Assembly (NCBI RefSeq): GCF_013166575.1
Contig: NZ_JABKKE010000007.1
Span: 62,001-126,000, forward strand
Origin: Xylanibacter rodentium
GTDB taxonomy: Bacteria; Bacteroidota; Bacteroidia; Bacteroidales; Bacteroidaceae
Direction: 5' to 3'
DNA length: 64,000 nucleotides
The notes below the pieces were generated by a model. That model did no database searches and was not told where the DNA came from. It saw only the letters and a list, made by a program, of their open reading frames with translations. Position numbers and translations under genes: made by a program. Positions 28,201 to 37,814 of this stretch are shown piece by piece. Within the stretch, counting starts at the first letter, position 1. Each line of letters begins with the position of its first letter.

Positions 28201-29025
28201 TCAATTCTTGGTAAAAGCCTTGCACTTGGCTATATACTTTTCCGCTGTTTCCCTTTCCTTACTGTCAGGGTATTCATTAAGGAATCCATAACATTCGTCT
28301 TCCGCATCACGGTAACGGTCAAGCCGCTTCTCTTCCACACTTTGCTCGGCCAACTTGAACTTGCTCTTCATTATGAGCGCGGCAAAACTCTCACGCATAT
28401 TACTGTAAGGATATGCGTTGAGTGCGTTCTGTGAAGTGACGATACATGCCTCATAATTGGAACCTCCGCCCAAGCAGTTAAGAAAATATCCGCCAAGATT
28501 GTAGTACAGTTTTGCTGAAAGATACTCTTTCATAACAAGTTTGTCCTGCAACTCAAACAGACGATGTTGTGCGGTAGAACGCAACTTGGAATCGGGATAA
28601 AAGTCAAGAAACTGCTGATATGCGTTGATGGCTCCCACTGTGGGCGACTGGTCGAGCCGCGGTTCCGGCGTACTTTCATATAGCGACTGACCGATATAGA
28701 AAGAAGCCTGCTCGGCATACAATCCTTTGGGATAAGACGAATAATACTTTCTGAACGTAGCCGACGCACTCTCATAGTCGCGGTCGCAATATTCTGCCAT
28801 GGCCAACATGTACAGACACTCCTGAGCGTTGTCCGTCCCTTTCTGTATGGTCACGAGCTCCTGTAACAATGATATGGCTTGCGTGAATTTGCCTTCGGCG
28901 AAACATTGCTTTGCAAATTCATATTTGTAGTCGTAATCGCCCGACTTATAAACACGGTTAAACTCAGTGGCACAACTGCTCATCAAAGCCAATGCGCACA
29001 CCAATATGAATAAGTTTTTCTTCAT
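28201..29025 (-). CDS. bamD: Outer membrane assembly lipoprotein BamD
   Basis: The 274-residue protein has a lipoprotein signal, LVCALALMSSCATEF, with the acylated Cys at about residue 18. It is followed by TPR-like helices (YEFAKQCFAEGKFTQAISLLQEL, SASATFRKYYSSYPKGLYAEQASFYIGQ, AINAYQQFLDFYPDSKLR), matching BamD/YfiO. It delivers unfolded barrel proteins to BamA. A promoter at 29045-29052 gives a leader of about 15 bases. It heads the operon with omega and DUF4293. Confidence 0.92.
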   Translation of the reverse strand: MKKNLFILVCALALMSSCATEFNRVYKSGDYDYKYEFAKQCFAEGKFTQAISLLQELVTIQKGTDNAQECLYMLAMAEYCDRDYESASATFRKYYSSYPKGLYAEQASFYIGQSLYESTPEPRLDQSPTVGAINAYQQFLDFYPDSKLRSTAQHRLFELQDKLVMKEYLSAKLYYNLGGYFLNCLGGGSNYEACIVTSQNALNAYPYSNMRESFAALIMKSKFKLAEQSVEEKRLDRYRDAEDECYGFLNEYPDSKERETAEKYIAKCKAFTKN

Positions 29026-29044
29026 CTGTCGATTTTTGAGGATG

Positions 29045-29052
29045 CAAAAATA
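29045..29052 (-). promoter_or_regulatory. -7 element of the bamD operon
   Basis: The reverse strand reads TATTTTTG with a TTTG 19 bases upstream (29072-29075), a good -33/-7 pair. Confidence 0.7.
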
Positions 29053-29137
29053 GCTATTTTTCCCCTAATGGCAAAGCATTTAAACTGAATTTTAGCAAAA
29101 TAAACCTTATTATAACGTTTATTACAACGAAAATAAG

Positions 29138-29145
29138 TAATTTTG
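29138..29145 (+). promoter_or_regulatory. -7 element of uvrB
   Basis: TAATTTTG lies only 7 bases before the ATG at 29152. The predicted start site falls on or next to the start codon. Confidence 0.65.
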
Positions 29146-29151
29146 CACAAT

Positions 29152-31191
29152 ATGAGTCAATTTAAACTTACTTCCAAATATAAACCTACAGGCGACCAGC
29201 CGGAGGCCATACAAAGCCTCACTGAAGGACTGCAAAGAGGCGACAGATCGCAGGTGTTGCTGGGTGTGACCGGATCCGGCAAGACATTCACTGTAGCAAA
29301 CGTCATTGCCAATGCCGGACGCCCCACCTTGATTCTGAGCCACAACAAAACGCTGGCAGCACAATTGTACGAAGAAATGCGAGGTTTCTTCCCTGATAAC
29401 GCCGTAGAATATTATGTAAGTTATTATGATTATTACCAACCGGAAGCATATCTTCCGACAACCGACACCTATATCGAAAAAGACCTTGCCATCAACGAAG
29501 AAATAGACCGGCTCCGACTGCGGACCGTATCCTCACTGTTGTCAGGTCGTAAGGACGTGATTGTAGTATCATCGGTAAGTTGCATATACGGTATGGGCAG
29601 TCCTGTCGCACTGTCGGAAAACGTGATAGAACTGCACCGCGGACAAAAGATAGAGCGCAATGCGCTGTTAAGGAAATTGGTACAAGCACTCTATGTGCGC
29701 AATGATATAGAACTGCAACGAGGCTGCTTCCGCGTGAAAGGTGATACGGTTGACATTGCTATGGCATATAGTGAGGTGATACTTCGTGTGACATTCTGGG
29801 ACGACGAGATAGACGGAATAGAAGAACTCGACTCCGTTACTATGGACCGTCTGGCCTCGTTCGGCGAGTATAAACTTTATCCGGCCAATCTTTTCATGAC
29901 GACTCAAGAACAGACCGACATCGCCATACGGCAGATACAGGACGATCTTGTCAAACAGGTGGAGTTCTTTACAAACGTAGGAGACGGCATAAAGGCACAG
30001 CGAATAAAAGAGCGTGTGGAATACGACATGGAAATGATAAAGGAACTCGGACACTGCTCGGGAATAGAGAATTATTCACGGTATTTCGACGGCCGGCAAC
30101 CCGGCGAGCGCCCGTATTGCCTGCTCGACTTCTTCCCAAATGACTATCTGATGGTTATCGATGAAAGCCACGTGAGCGTGCCGCAGATAAATGCCATGTA
30201 CGGCGGCGATCGCGCCAGAAAAACCAACCTTGTAGAATACGGCTTCAGACTGCCTGCCGCCTTCGACAACCGTCCGCTTACATTCGACGAATTCTACGGC
30301 ATGATAAATCAGATAATCTACGTATCGGCCACACCCGCCGACTATGAGCTAAGCGAATCGGAAGGAGTAGTCGTGGAACAGATTATACGTCCTACCGGAC
30401 TTCTCGATCCCGAAATAGAAGTACGCCCGAGCGAGAATCAGATAGACGACCTTACCGAAGAGATACACAAGCGCATGGAACATGAAGAACGTGTACTGAT
30501 AACGACACTGACCAAACGCATGGCCGAGGAACTTACGGAATATCTGCTCAATCATGACATACGGACAGCATATATACACAGCGACGTGGCTACACTCGAC
30601 CGAATCAAGATACTCGACGACCTGAGGCATGGCGTATACGACGTTCTCGTGGGAGTAAACCTGCTTCGTGAAGGTCTTGATCTGCCGGAAGTGTCGCTCG
30701 TTGCCATACTTGACGCCGACAAAGAGGGATTTCTGCGTAGCCACCGCAGTCTCACTCAGACAGCCGGACGTGCGGCACGCAACGTCAACGGAAAAGTAAT
30801 AATGTATGCCGACAACATCACGGCAAGCATGCAACTCACCATCGACGAGACAATGCGCCGCAGGATGAAACAGATGCACTACAACGAAGAACATGGCATC
30901 ACTCCCACACAGATACGCAAGACATTGCATCAAAGTGTGCTGCGGGCCGAGGCCGGTGCCGTTGACAAAACCGAAACAACACCAAGCCTGCGCACGGCAT
31001 ATATCGGTCCGGAAGAAGGAGCCTTCGCCGCTGATCCTATAGTAGAGCGCATGACACGCCCACAGCTGGAGAAGAGTATCGCCAACACCACCAGACTGAT
31101 GAAAGAGGCTGCAAAACGTCTCGACTTCATCCAGGCCGCACAGTACAGAGACGAAATCATAAGGATGCAGAAAGAACTCGAATTGAAATAG
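29152..31191 (+). CDS. uvrB: UvrABC excinuclease subunit B
   Basis: The 679-residue helicase-like protein recognises and verifies damage in nucleotide excision repair. Walker A is in LLGVTGSGKTFTVANV, the damage-probing hairpin in YVSYYDYYQPEAYLP, motif II in LMVIDESHVSVPQ and motif VI in QTAGRAARNVNGKVI. The C-terminal UVR domain (LEKSIANTTRLMKEAAKRLDF) binds UvrC. I start at MSQFKL; an in-frame TTG three codons earlier lies inside the -7 element. The mRNA would be leaderless or nearly so. Confidence 0.97.
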   Translation: MSQFKLTSKYKPTGDQPEAIQSLTEGLQRGDRSQVLLGVTGSGKTFTVANVIANAGRPTLILSHNKTLAAQLYEEMRGFFPDNAVEYYVSYYDYYQPEAYLPTTDTYIEKDLAINEEIDRLRLRTVSSLLSGRKDVIVVSSVSCIYGMGSPVALSENVIELHRGQKIERNALLRKLVQALYVRNDIELQRGCFRVKGDTVDIAMAYSEVILRVTFWDDEIDGIEELDSVTMDRLASFGEYKLYPANLFMTTQEQTDIAIRQIQDDLVKQVEFFTNVGDGIKAQRIKERVEYDMEMIKELGHCSGIENYSRYFDGRQPGERPYCLLDFFPNDYLMVIDESHVSVPQINAMYGGDRARKTNLVEYGFRLPAAFDNRPLTFDEFYGMINQIIYVSATPADYELSESEGVVVEQIIRPTGLLDPEIEVRPSENQIDDLTEEIHKRMEHEERVLITTLTKRMAEELTEYLLNHDIRTAYIHSDVATLDRIKILDDLRHGVYDVLVGVNLLREGLDLPEVSLVAILDADKEGFLRSHRSLTQTAGRAARNVNGKVIMYADNITASMQLTIDETMRRRMKQMHYNEEHGITPTQIRKTLHQSVLRAEAGAVDKTETTPSLRTAYIGPEEGAFAADPIVERMTRPQLEKSIANTTRLMKEAAKRLDFIQAAQYRDEIIRMQKELELK

Positions 31192-31226
31192 GCACAACGC
31201 GCACCGCTATCGGCCCGAATGGATTG

Positions 31227-31314
31227 TTATTGACTTTACTCGGTAATCTTATTGACTTTACCCAGTAATCCTATTGACTTCACTCAGTAATCCTATTGAC
31301 TTCACTTTGCCGCC
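31227..31314. repeat. 22-bp tandem repeat array, about 3.5 units
   Basis: Units begin at 31227, 31249, 31271 and 31293. The first reads TTATTGACTTTACTCGGTAA plus TC; units 2 and 3 differ at a few bases and unit 4 fades after TTCACTT. It is the same unit as in the hairpin at 3290-3369, there in reverse complement. Confidence 0.9.
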
Positions 31315-31526
31315 ACGTAGGCTCCTGCATCAGACCACAGCTCTCCGACAAACGCAGACAGCCGTGAAAGCATTGCAACAACCGCGCCTTGACATATACA
31401 GACACCGGCTGCCGAAATGACGCGAAACGCAGGCCTACAGCCTACAGGAACGATGCGGAATAGTTACAAATCCCCAAAAAGTGTGTTAATCTGTTTAATA
31501 TACATACGTAATAATAAGATATTTTG

Positions 31527-31534
31527 TAACTTTG
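31527..31534 (+). promoter_or_regulatory. -7 element of the DUF4468-porin operon
   Basis: TAACTTTGC matches TAnnTTTG, 30 bases before the ATG at 31565. Confidence 0.7.
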
Positions 31535-31564
31535 CATAATTAAATCAAAAAAGAACGAACGACG

Positions 31565-32170
31565 ATGAAAAAGATTTTGTTTGCAATACTCATGTGCCTG
31601 CCCATGACCATGACGGCACAAAACACGTGGGAAATACAAAAGAACGAGAATGGCGTGGCCGCAAACCCCGACGCAAAATATCTGACCGGTGCCGTACCTG
31701 TAGCAGACGGCAAAGTTGTGTTTGAGACAACAATAGAAGCGCCAGGAAAAAGTGCGGAACAGATTTACCAGACACTACGCAAGTGTCTCAACGACATGAC
31801 AAAAGAAGAGAATCAGTTTGAGCAGAGCCGCATTGTCCTGACAGACAGTGTCAGCCACCAGATAGTAGCCTCATACCAGGAATGGCTTGTATTCAAAAGC
31901 ACGGCACTGGTATTGGACCGTACCCGCCTTTTCTATCATATCATTGCCGACTGTAAGGACGGCAAGGCCGACATCAAGATGACAAAGATTTACTATCTGT
32001 ATGAGGAAGAGCGCGACCCGCAGACATTGAAAGCCGAGGAGTGGATAACAGACGAATACGGACTGAAGAAAAACAAACGGAAGCTGTCGAGAGTAACAGG
32101 TAAGTTCCGCCGCAAGACCATAGACAGAAAAGACTATCTGTTCGACAAGTTTGCCAAATTGCTGAAATAA
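31565..32170 (+). CDS. Secreted DUF4468 family protein
   Basis: The 201-residue protein has a signal peptide (MKKILFAILMCLPMTMTAQ) and a single DUF4468-like domain. The characteristic features are a strand-rich region (VPVADGKVVFETTIEAPGKSAEQIY), KCLNDMTKEENQ and the downstream YYLYEEE. The family is found in Bacteroidetes with unknown function. It heads a run of three closely spaced genes ending in a Porin_10 barrel, so it may be a periplasmic partner of that barrel. That link is only inferred from position. Confidence 0.75.
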   Translation: MKKILFAILMCLPMTMTAQNTWEIQKNENGVAANPDAKYLTGAVPVADGKVVFETTIEAPGKSAEQIYQTLRKCLNDMTKEENQFEQSRIVLTDSVSHQIVASYQEWLVFKSTALVLDRTRLFYHIIADCKDGKADIKMTKIYYLYEEERDPQTLKAEEWITDEYGLKKNKRKLSRVTGKFRRKTIDRKDYLFDKFAKLLK

Positions 32171-32183
32171 ACACATTCCTCCC

Positions 32184-32435
32184 ATGAATCAATACGAAAA
32201 GACCCCATTGGAGGAACGAATGGCCGGACGACGCGAGCATCAGGAAGAACTCCACACAAAAAGAGAAACAATATTATTGAGAATACGAAACGTGCTCAAC
32301 CTTATATTCATGGTAGGAGCAATTGTGGGAGTTATATATTATGTATCTGCCGACAAACAGACCGGAATATACATAATCCTTGGTGCCATGGTGTTCAAGA
32401 TCATGGAATCGGCAATCAGAATATTAAGGATTTAA
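32184..32435 (+). CDS. Small membrane protein of unknown function
   Basis: The 83-residue protein has a charged N-terminal 30 residues (EERMAGRREHQEELHTKRET) and two hydrophobic helices at about 36-56 and 61-80. It lies 13 bases after the DUF4468 gene, and its stop directly abuts the ATG of the porin gene. I do not recognise a family. Confidence 0.75.
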   Translation: MNQYEKTPLEERMAGRREHQEELHTKRETILLRIRNVLNLIFMVGAIVGVIYYVSADKQTGIYIILGAMVFKIMESAIRILRI

Positions 32436-34793
32436 ATGAGAAAAAAACTATACGCCCTCCTACTGAGCCTCACCGTCACCACGGCTGAGGCTCAGATATT
32501 TGACCAGACAAACAGCGAAGGGCCTACACAGATAGACAACAACCAAAACAGGAATTTCAACAAACACAACAACGACACCACAAGCAACAAGGAAATTCCT
32601 ACCGGACTGTACGTATGGACCATAGACCGTAAATTCGGTGACGTAACTCCCGCCATACCCGACACAGTTCCGCATCTGTACCCCAACACCACACTCAACA
32701 CCGGACTGTACGGACAATACAACACCACCGGCAACAACTATACGGCAAGGGAAAACCGCATTGTCATAGACAGGCCGCTCACGGATCAGTTCATATTCAC
32801 ACAGCCATACAGCCACATAATACGGCAACCCGACCAACTGCACTTCACAAACACGTTGTCGCCATTTACCAACATTTCGTATGATAATTGCGGAGACAAG
32901 ACCAATGGTGAAGATCATATCAACGCCAAATTTGCCGTAAATGCCGGCAAACGCCTCGGCTTTGGTTTCATTCTCGACTATTCTTACGCACGCGGATATT
33001 ACTCCGACCAAAGTGCATCGCACTTCGGAGCCACCGTTTACGCATCATATCTTGGAGACAAGTATAACATGCACGCCATGTTGTCGTCATATCACCAGAA
33101 AGTATCAGAAAACGGAGGCATCACCGACGACAATTACATCACCCACCCCGAAAGTTTCGACGACTCGTATGGAGAGAACGAAATACCCACCATTCTAAGC
33201 CACAACTGGAACAGAAACAACAATATACACCTGTTTCTTACCCATAGATACAATCTCGGATTCTACCGCATGGAAAAGATGACCGAAGAAGAGATTAAGG
33301 CAAGGAAATTTGCCGCTGAGTCCAAGAAAGAAAACAGCAACAGAAAAGATAAAGACAAGACATCGTCAAGCATAAAAGGACGGCCAGAAAAAGAAAGTAC
33401 ATCCGAAAACAGCACTTCTTCCGGACGACCCGAAGGGGCCGTGATAGCCGGTGACGAACCTACGGAAGAAAACAAGTTCGAAACAGACACAACAAGAATA
33501 ACTGTAGAATCGAAAGAAAAGATGGACAGTCTGCTGGCAGAAAAAGCACGTCAGGATTCCATCGCTGCCACGATGAAGAGGGTGTTTGTTCCCGTAACGA
33601 GCTTCATCCACACACTCGACTTGAACAACCATAAACGTATCTATCAGGCATACGAGACACCACAAAACTACTATGCCGACACCCTTTACAACTATGGCGA
33701 CCGAAAAGCCTACGGTGGCGACTCTATCTATGACGTCACAACGATGACGTCCATAAAAAATACACTGGCCATAGCAATGCTTGAAGGCTTCAACAAATAT
33801 GCCAAAGCCGGACTCAAAGTTTTTGCAAGTCACGAACTGAGACGGTTCGAAATGCCGTCGGTGACAGGCATGCCTCATGCTATAGGCGCATATACCGAGA
33901 CATGGAACGAACATACACTGAGCGTTGGAGGACAGATTACGAAATCGCAAGGCAAGACACTGCACTATAATCTTATGGCTGAAACATGGCTTGCAGGTGA
34001 AGATATGGGACAGTTGAAGGCTGACTTCAACACAGACCTCAACTTTCCGCTCTTCGGTGATACCGTGACATTGGCCGCACGGGCATACTTCTATCGCCTC
34101 AACCCCACATTCTATCAGCGTCGTTACCATTCCAAACACATCTGGTGGGACCGAGACAATCTGAGTAAAGAGACGAGAACCCGCTTGGAAGGCAGTTTCA
34201 CTTACCGCAAGACCAAAACGACACTGCGCGTTGCCGTAGAAGAGATACAGAACTATACATACTTCGGCATGAGCTATGATGCCACCACAACGGCCCGCAC
34301 CAACCTATCGGCAAGTATCAGACAGGCCGGCGGCAACATCAATCTTATGACAGCACAACTGATGCAGAATTTCCGTCTTGGTCCGCTCAATTGGGAGAAT
34401 GTGGTGACTTATCAGAATTCAAGCAACAGTGACGTGTTGCCGGTACCGTCACTCAACCTGTTCACCAACCTGTATTTGAAATTCAAGATAGCCAAAGTAC
34501 TCAGCGTAGAATTTGGTGGTGATGCATATTTCTTCACAAAATATTACGCGCCCGATTTCTGTCCTCAGCTCAACCGGTTCGCCATTCAGGAGAACAGTGC
34601 AAGCAAGGTGAAACTCGGCGGCTATCCCTTTGTAGATATATATGCCAACATGCACCTCAAGCACGCACGCTTCTTCCTCATGTTCAGCCACGTAAACGCC
34701 GGAAACGGAACCAATATGTATTTCCTTGCTCCGCATTATCCGCAGAACACAAGAGTGATGAGACTGGGAGTTTCGTGGAACTTCTTTAATTGA
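32436..34793 (+). CDS. Putative porin (Porin_10-type outer membrane barrel)
   Basis: The 785-residue protein has a signal peptide ending near TAEAQ. Its barrel-like strands run through the length and end in RLGVSWNFFN, with a terminal aromatic residue pattern near the C-terminus. The domain resembles Bacteroidetes putative porins (PF14121): LYVWTIDRKFGDVTPAIPDT and QPYSHIIRQPDQLHF are typical. Residues ~285-375 are a low-complexity, charged insertion rich in Lys, Glu and Ser. It would make a general or specific outer membrane channel. It is the last gene of the three-gene run. Confidence 0.8.
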   Translation: MRKKLYALLLSLTVTTAEAQIFDQTNSEGPTQIDNNQNRNFNKHNNDTTSNKEIPTGLYVWTIDRKFGDVTPAIPDTVPHLYPNTTLNTGLYGQYNTTGNNYTARENRIVIDRPLTDQFIFTQPYSHIIRQPDQLHFTNTLSPFTNISYDNCGDKTNGEDHINAKFAVNAGKRLGFGFILDYSYARGYYSDQSASHFGATVYASYLGDKYNMHAMLSSYHQKVSENGGITDDNYITHPESFDDSYGENEIPTILSHNWNRNNNIHLFLTHRYNLGFYRMEKMTEEEIKARKFAAESKKENSNRKDKDKTSSSIKGRPEKESTSENSTSSGRPEGAVIAGDEPTEENKFETDTTRITVESKEKMDSLLAEKARQDSIAATMKRVFVPVTSFIHTLDLNNHKRIYQAYETPQNYYADTLYNYGDRKAYGGDSIYDVTTMTSIKNTLAIAMLEGFNKYAKAGLKVFASHELRRFEMPSVTGMPHAIGAYTETWNEHTLSVGGQITKSQGKTLHYNLMAETWLAGEDMGQLKADFNTDLNFPLFGDTVTLAARAYFYRLNPTFYQRRYHSKHIWWDRDNLSKETRTRLEGSFTYRKTKTTLRVAVEEIQNYTYFGMSYDATTTARTNLSASIRQAGGNINLMTAQLMQNFRLGPLNWENVVTYQNSSNSDVLPVPSLNLFTNLYLKFKIAKVLSVEFGGDAYFFTKYYAPDFCPQLNRFAIQENSASKVKLGGYPFVDIYANMHLKHARFFLMFSHVNAGNGTNMYFLAPHYPQNTRVMRLGVSWNFFN

Positions 34794-34889
34794 CATAAAG
34801 ACCATTGGTTACTTTGAAATAAAGCATATTATATACATATTTCTTTTTTTACATAAAGAGCTCCTGAATCTTATAATAGTTTTTTTGCT

Positions 34890-37085
34890 ATGAAGAATAA
34901 TTTTTCACCAACACCAGGACGCATTATTACTATTTTGCTTTTTCTGCCGTTTATGTGTATGGCACAAAGTCAGGATAGTATCCAGACGGAATGGCTACAT
35001 GAAATGACGGTAAAAGGAAGTCTGTATACAACACGTCCAGATGTTTTTATTTATAATGTCAGTGCGGATTCTTCTTTAGCAGGTAAAAACGGGTTTGAGA
35101 CGCTGCATAATTTTCCCCTTCTGCATGTGGAGCGTAATGGCACGGTTCGTTCCATTGGCGGCCAGCCGATAGAATACCTTGTGAATGGCACTCATGACCT
35201 TTCATTGGCGGGTAACATACAGGATGCTCTGGAAACTTTGGATTCCAAACATCTAAAGCGCATTGAGGCACGTATCATACGAAATGTGAACGGACAGGAA
35301 GTATTGCAAATTAACATCGTTACCAAAGGACGTTTATTAGGCTATCGCGGAATTGCCAACACCGCCTTGTACGATGACAAATGGCGTAACGGGGCATATC
35401 TGTTCACCAAACGAAACCGTTTAGGCATTTCTTTTTCTTACTACAACACTTGGCTATGGGGCCATGACAATAAACGGAATTTAGAGGAATGGAGATACGA
35501 AAATAAATACCTTTACCATACAGAGCGCGAGACAAAAGAATCCGGATACAAGGCCGACTTGAATAATTTTGAGATGAATTTATCTTACGAAATCACTCCT
35601 CTTAAACTATTTTCCATTTATGCCCGAGCCTTATTAAAAACTGATCCGCATACAAAAAGTATAACAAACTGCAAAGTGGAAGATTACGCCGCAGTTCAGA
35701 CCTATCGCTACAAACACGAACAGTATTATAAGGCTGATCGCGATGCGGAATATACGGTGGATGTTAATTATGAACATATGTTCGGAGAAAATGCAGAACG
35801 CGGAAAGTTTTTCGCTGAATACGAATTTTATTATCGTCCGGTAAAAACACATACGGATGGAAATTACTCACTTCTGGAATATACAGAACCAACTTATGTG
35901 AAAGATTTCTTCAATAATAAAGAGAGAACATCCCGTGATGAGAAATGGCATACTTTAAACATGCTCTACCGGCGTAAAATCAGTTCCCATCAATTATTTA
36001 TTGAAGAAACCATGCGCTATCGTGACGAAGGAAGCAGAATCCTGCAAGAGCAGTTCTACAGTTTTAATCCAGATATGGAATCTTATCTCAAAACTGACAG
36101 AGAGGAATACAAGCATTGGCAATTCGCGAATTCATTTAAAATAGGATATGGTTACATTCACAGAAAGATAAGCGTGAATGCTGGTGCAACTCATATTTTT
36201 ATGCGGGATTCATCACGGAAGCCATTAAAACAGAACTCGTTTGCCAAAAATCAACAAATGCTTACACCATACACGGATTTTGCTTATGCCATGAACGGCA
36301 AGACGAGTTTCCGTTTAGCCTATGCGATGGGTAGGCAAGTTCCGGACATTGAGGCACTGAATCCATACGTCTATACAGATGTACCGGGACGGAAGTCTTA
36401 TGGCAATCCCGACCTTAAACCTCAGACCACGCAGTCGCTTTCTCTTTCTTCCAATCTACGAATAGGGAAATTCAATCTGTATGCTTCTTCCACGCACTCG
36501 TTTGCGAAAGATTTAATCTTGCGACATTCATTCCTGAAGGATGATATACTTCATATAACGATGAACAATATCGGAAAGCGCTACGAAAACAAGACTCAGG
36601 CAACGGTATCTTCAAAAATCTTACCTACCACATGGATGCAGATGGACGCAAAGTTCTATTATACCAGCTATGCCGAGAATGACTATTATAAGCACAATCG
36701 AGGCTGTTCGTTTTCTGTCAATGCTTCTTTTGAGCAGGAATTGCCTCACAACTTCGATATTTCTGTTAGTGGTGGATATAACACGCCTTATATCTACATG
36801 CAAGGAAAAGGTGAAGAGAACTTCTATTATAATATAGGTATATACAAGAGTTTTCCCAAGAGGCGCCTGACAGTCAGTGCAGAGGCAAACAGTTTTTTAC
36901 CAGTCTATTACAACAATGTCCGCGAGAGTAACAGCACCGGCTATTATAGTGTGACACGCAACCGTAGCTATCATGCCTCGTTCATGCTGAGCTTACGCTG
37001 GAGATTCGGAAAACTAAAAACAGAAGAGCGCAAAGTCGATGAACATTATGAACATGAAGATATAAAAAGAAGCTATGACGAATAA
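34890..37085 (+). CDS. TonB-receptor-like outer membrane barrel protein, AT-rich, probably imported
   Basis: The 731-residue protein has a signal peptide (to MCMAQ), a plug-like N-terminal part (MTVKGSLYTTRPDVFIYNVSAD, SIGGQPIEYLVNG, RIEARIIRNVNG) and a long barrel (OMP_b-brl_3 type) ending in HASFMLSLRWRFG with a charged tail. It lacks the usual N-terminal carboxypeptidase-like domain. Codons end in A or T much more than in neighbours, which points to horizontal transfer. The stop overlaps the start of a second frame by 11 bases (ATGACGAATAA). Substrate unknown. Confidence 0.8.
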   Translation: MKNNFSPTPGRIITILLFLPFMCMAQSQDSIQTEWLHEMTVKGSLYTTRPDVFIYNVSADSSLAGKNGFETLHNFPLLHVERNGTVRSIGGQPIEYLVNGTHDLSLAGNIQDALETLDSKHLKRIEARIIRNVNGQEVLQINIVTKGRLLGYRGIANTALYDDKWRNGAYLFTKRNRLGISFSYYNTWLWGHDNKRNLEEWRYENKYLYHTERETKESGYKADLNNFEMNLSYEITPLKLFSIYARALLKTDPHTKSITNCKVEDYAAVQTYRYKHEQYYKADRDAEYTVDVNYEHMFGENAERGKFFAEYEFYYRPVKTHTDGNYSLLEYTEPTYVKDFFNNKERTSRDEKWHTLNMLYRRKISSHQLFIEETMRYRDEGSRILQEQFYSFNPDMESYLKTDREEYKHWQFANSFKIGYGYIHRKISVNAGATHIFMRDSSRKPLKQNSFAKNQQMLTPYTDFAYAMNGKTSFRLAYAMGRQVPDIEALNPYVYTDVPGRKSYGNPDLKPQTTQSLSLSSNLRIGKFNLYASSTHSFAKDLILRHSFLKDDILHITMNNIGKRYENKTQATVSSKILPTTWMQMDAKFYYTSYAENDYYKHNRGCSFSVNASFEQELPHNFDISVSGGYNTPYIYMQGKGEENFYYNIGIYKSFPKRRLTVSAEANSFLPVYYNNVRESNSTGYYSVTRNRSYHASFMLSLRWRFGKLKTEERKVDEHYEHEDIKRSYDE

Positions 37086-37141
37086 ATATATAGATCACAT
37101 CATTGCTTGTGAAGCAAATAGACTGAGAAAAAAGCATCGGA
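37075..37141 (+). pseudogene. Truncated 5' end of a gene coupled to the imported receptor
   Basis: An ATG overlapping the receptor stop opens a frame reading MTNKYIDHIIACEANRLRKK. After residue 22 it runs into the 3' end of the HD gene, whose stop is at 37142, and the rest is antisense to that gene. The start looks like that of a coupled second gene, cut off at the junction. It could also be chance. Confidence 0.35.
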
Positions 37142-37795
37142 TTATGCATTTACGTCAAATGATGAAGTTTCCTCTTCGAATATCCTGTCAAAAATCTTTT
37201 TCATTTCCACAGGACGCTCAATACAATCACGCAATTCACGCAGCTTACGCTCATTGTCTGAGCCAGGAATCCACAAGCGAATATATCCGTGAACAGAATA
37301 CTTGTTGGTGATATGCTCACGAAAACGCTGCCACTGGGCCTCGCGGTCGAGTTCAGGATAATTGGCCAGACCAAACTGCACCGTACGCCGGAATACCGTA
37401 TCCGGAGTCATATCCCGGTCTGCCTCTGCCACAATCTTCCCGTAGATACTCCGCGGAGCATGCGAAGCCGATGCCCTGTGGTCCTCTATCGCCTCTTTCA
37501 TTATCTTGATCTGCTCCGGCGAGAACCATTTGCGCAGACGCATGTCACCGGCAAGAATCCGCCCGCCTGTGATATGATGCACAGCCCGTGGCCCCGACAT
37601 GCCTATATCATGATAAGCGGCTATGACATACACCATATTAATATCCGCTCCAGTAGCGCGCACAAGGTCGAGCGAACGCCTTATCACACTCGTCACATGA
37701 GCCATGTTGTGCGCCTTGTCAAACATGGAATACCGGGGAAGTATCGTAGTCTCAATATACTCTACCAAATCAAGGCTTGCCGTATTGCTTATCAT
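37142..37795 (-). CDS. HD-domain phosphohydrolase
   Basis: The 217-residue protein has HD-domain metal ligands: His in DKAHNMAHV, the HD pair in YVIAAYHDIGM, further His in EAIEDHRASA and Asp in EADRDMTP. HD proteins hydrolyse phosphate esters, often of nucleotides. There is no second domain to define the substrate. Its promoter (37823-37830, reverse) faces and abuts one for menA. Confidence 0.85.
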   Translation of the reverse strand: MISNTASLDLVEYIETTILPRYSMFDKAHNMAHVTSVIRRSLDLVRATGADINMVYVIAAYHDIGMSGPRAVHHITGGRILAGDMRLRKWFSPEQIKIMKEAIEDHRASASHAPRSIYGKIVAEADRDMTPDTVFRRTVQFGLANYPELDREAQWQRFREHITNKYSVHGYIRLWIPGSDNERKLRELRDCIERPVEMKKIFDRIFEEETSSFDVNA

Positions 37796-37814
37796 TAACG
37801 AATAAATAGATTAA

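Larger units (their letters stand above)
31192..31564. other. Intergenic region after uvrB
   Basis: The spacer holds the 22-bp tandem array at 31227-31314 and the promoter at 31527-31534. The middle part (31320-31490) has no feature I recognise. Confidence 0.6.

Noticed and set aside
31227..31314. CRISPR array
   Set aside because: Units abut directly without unique spacers, only about 3.5 exist, and no cas genes are near.
37142..37311. Continuation of the frame that starts at 37075
   Set aside because: Beyond the first 22 residues it is antisense to the HD gene and shows no independent coding character; only the start is kept as a possible remnant.
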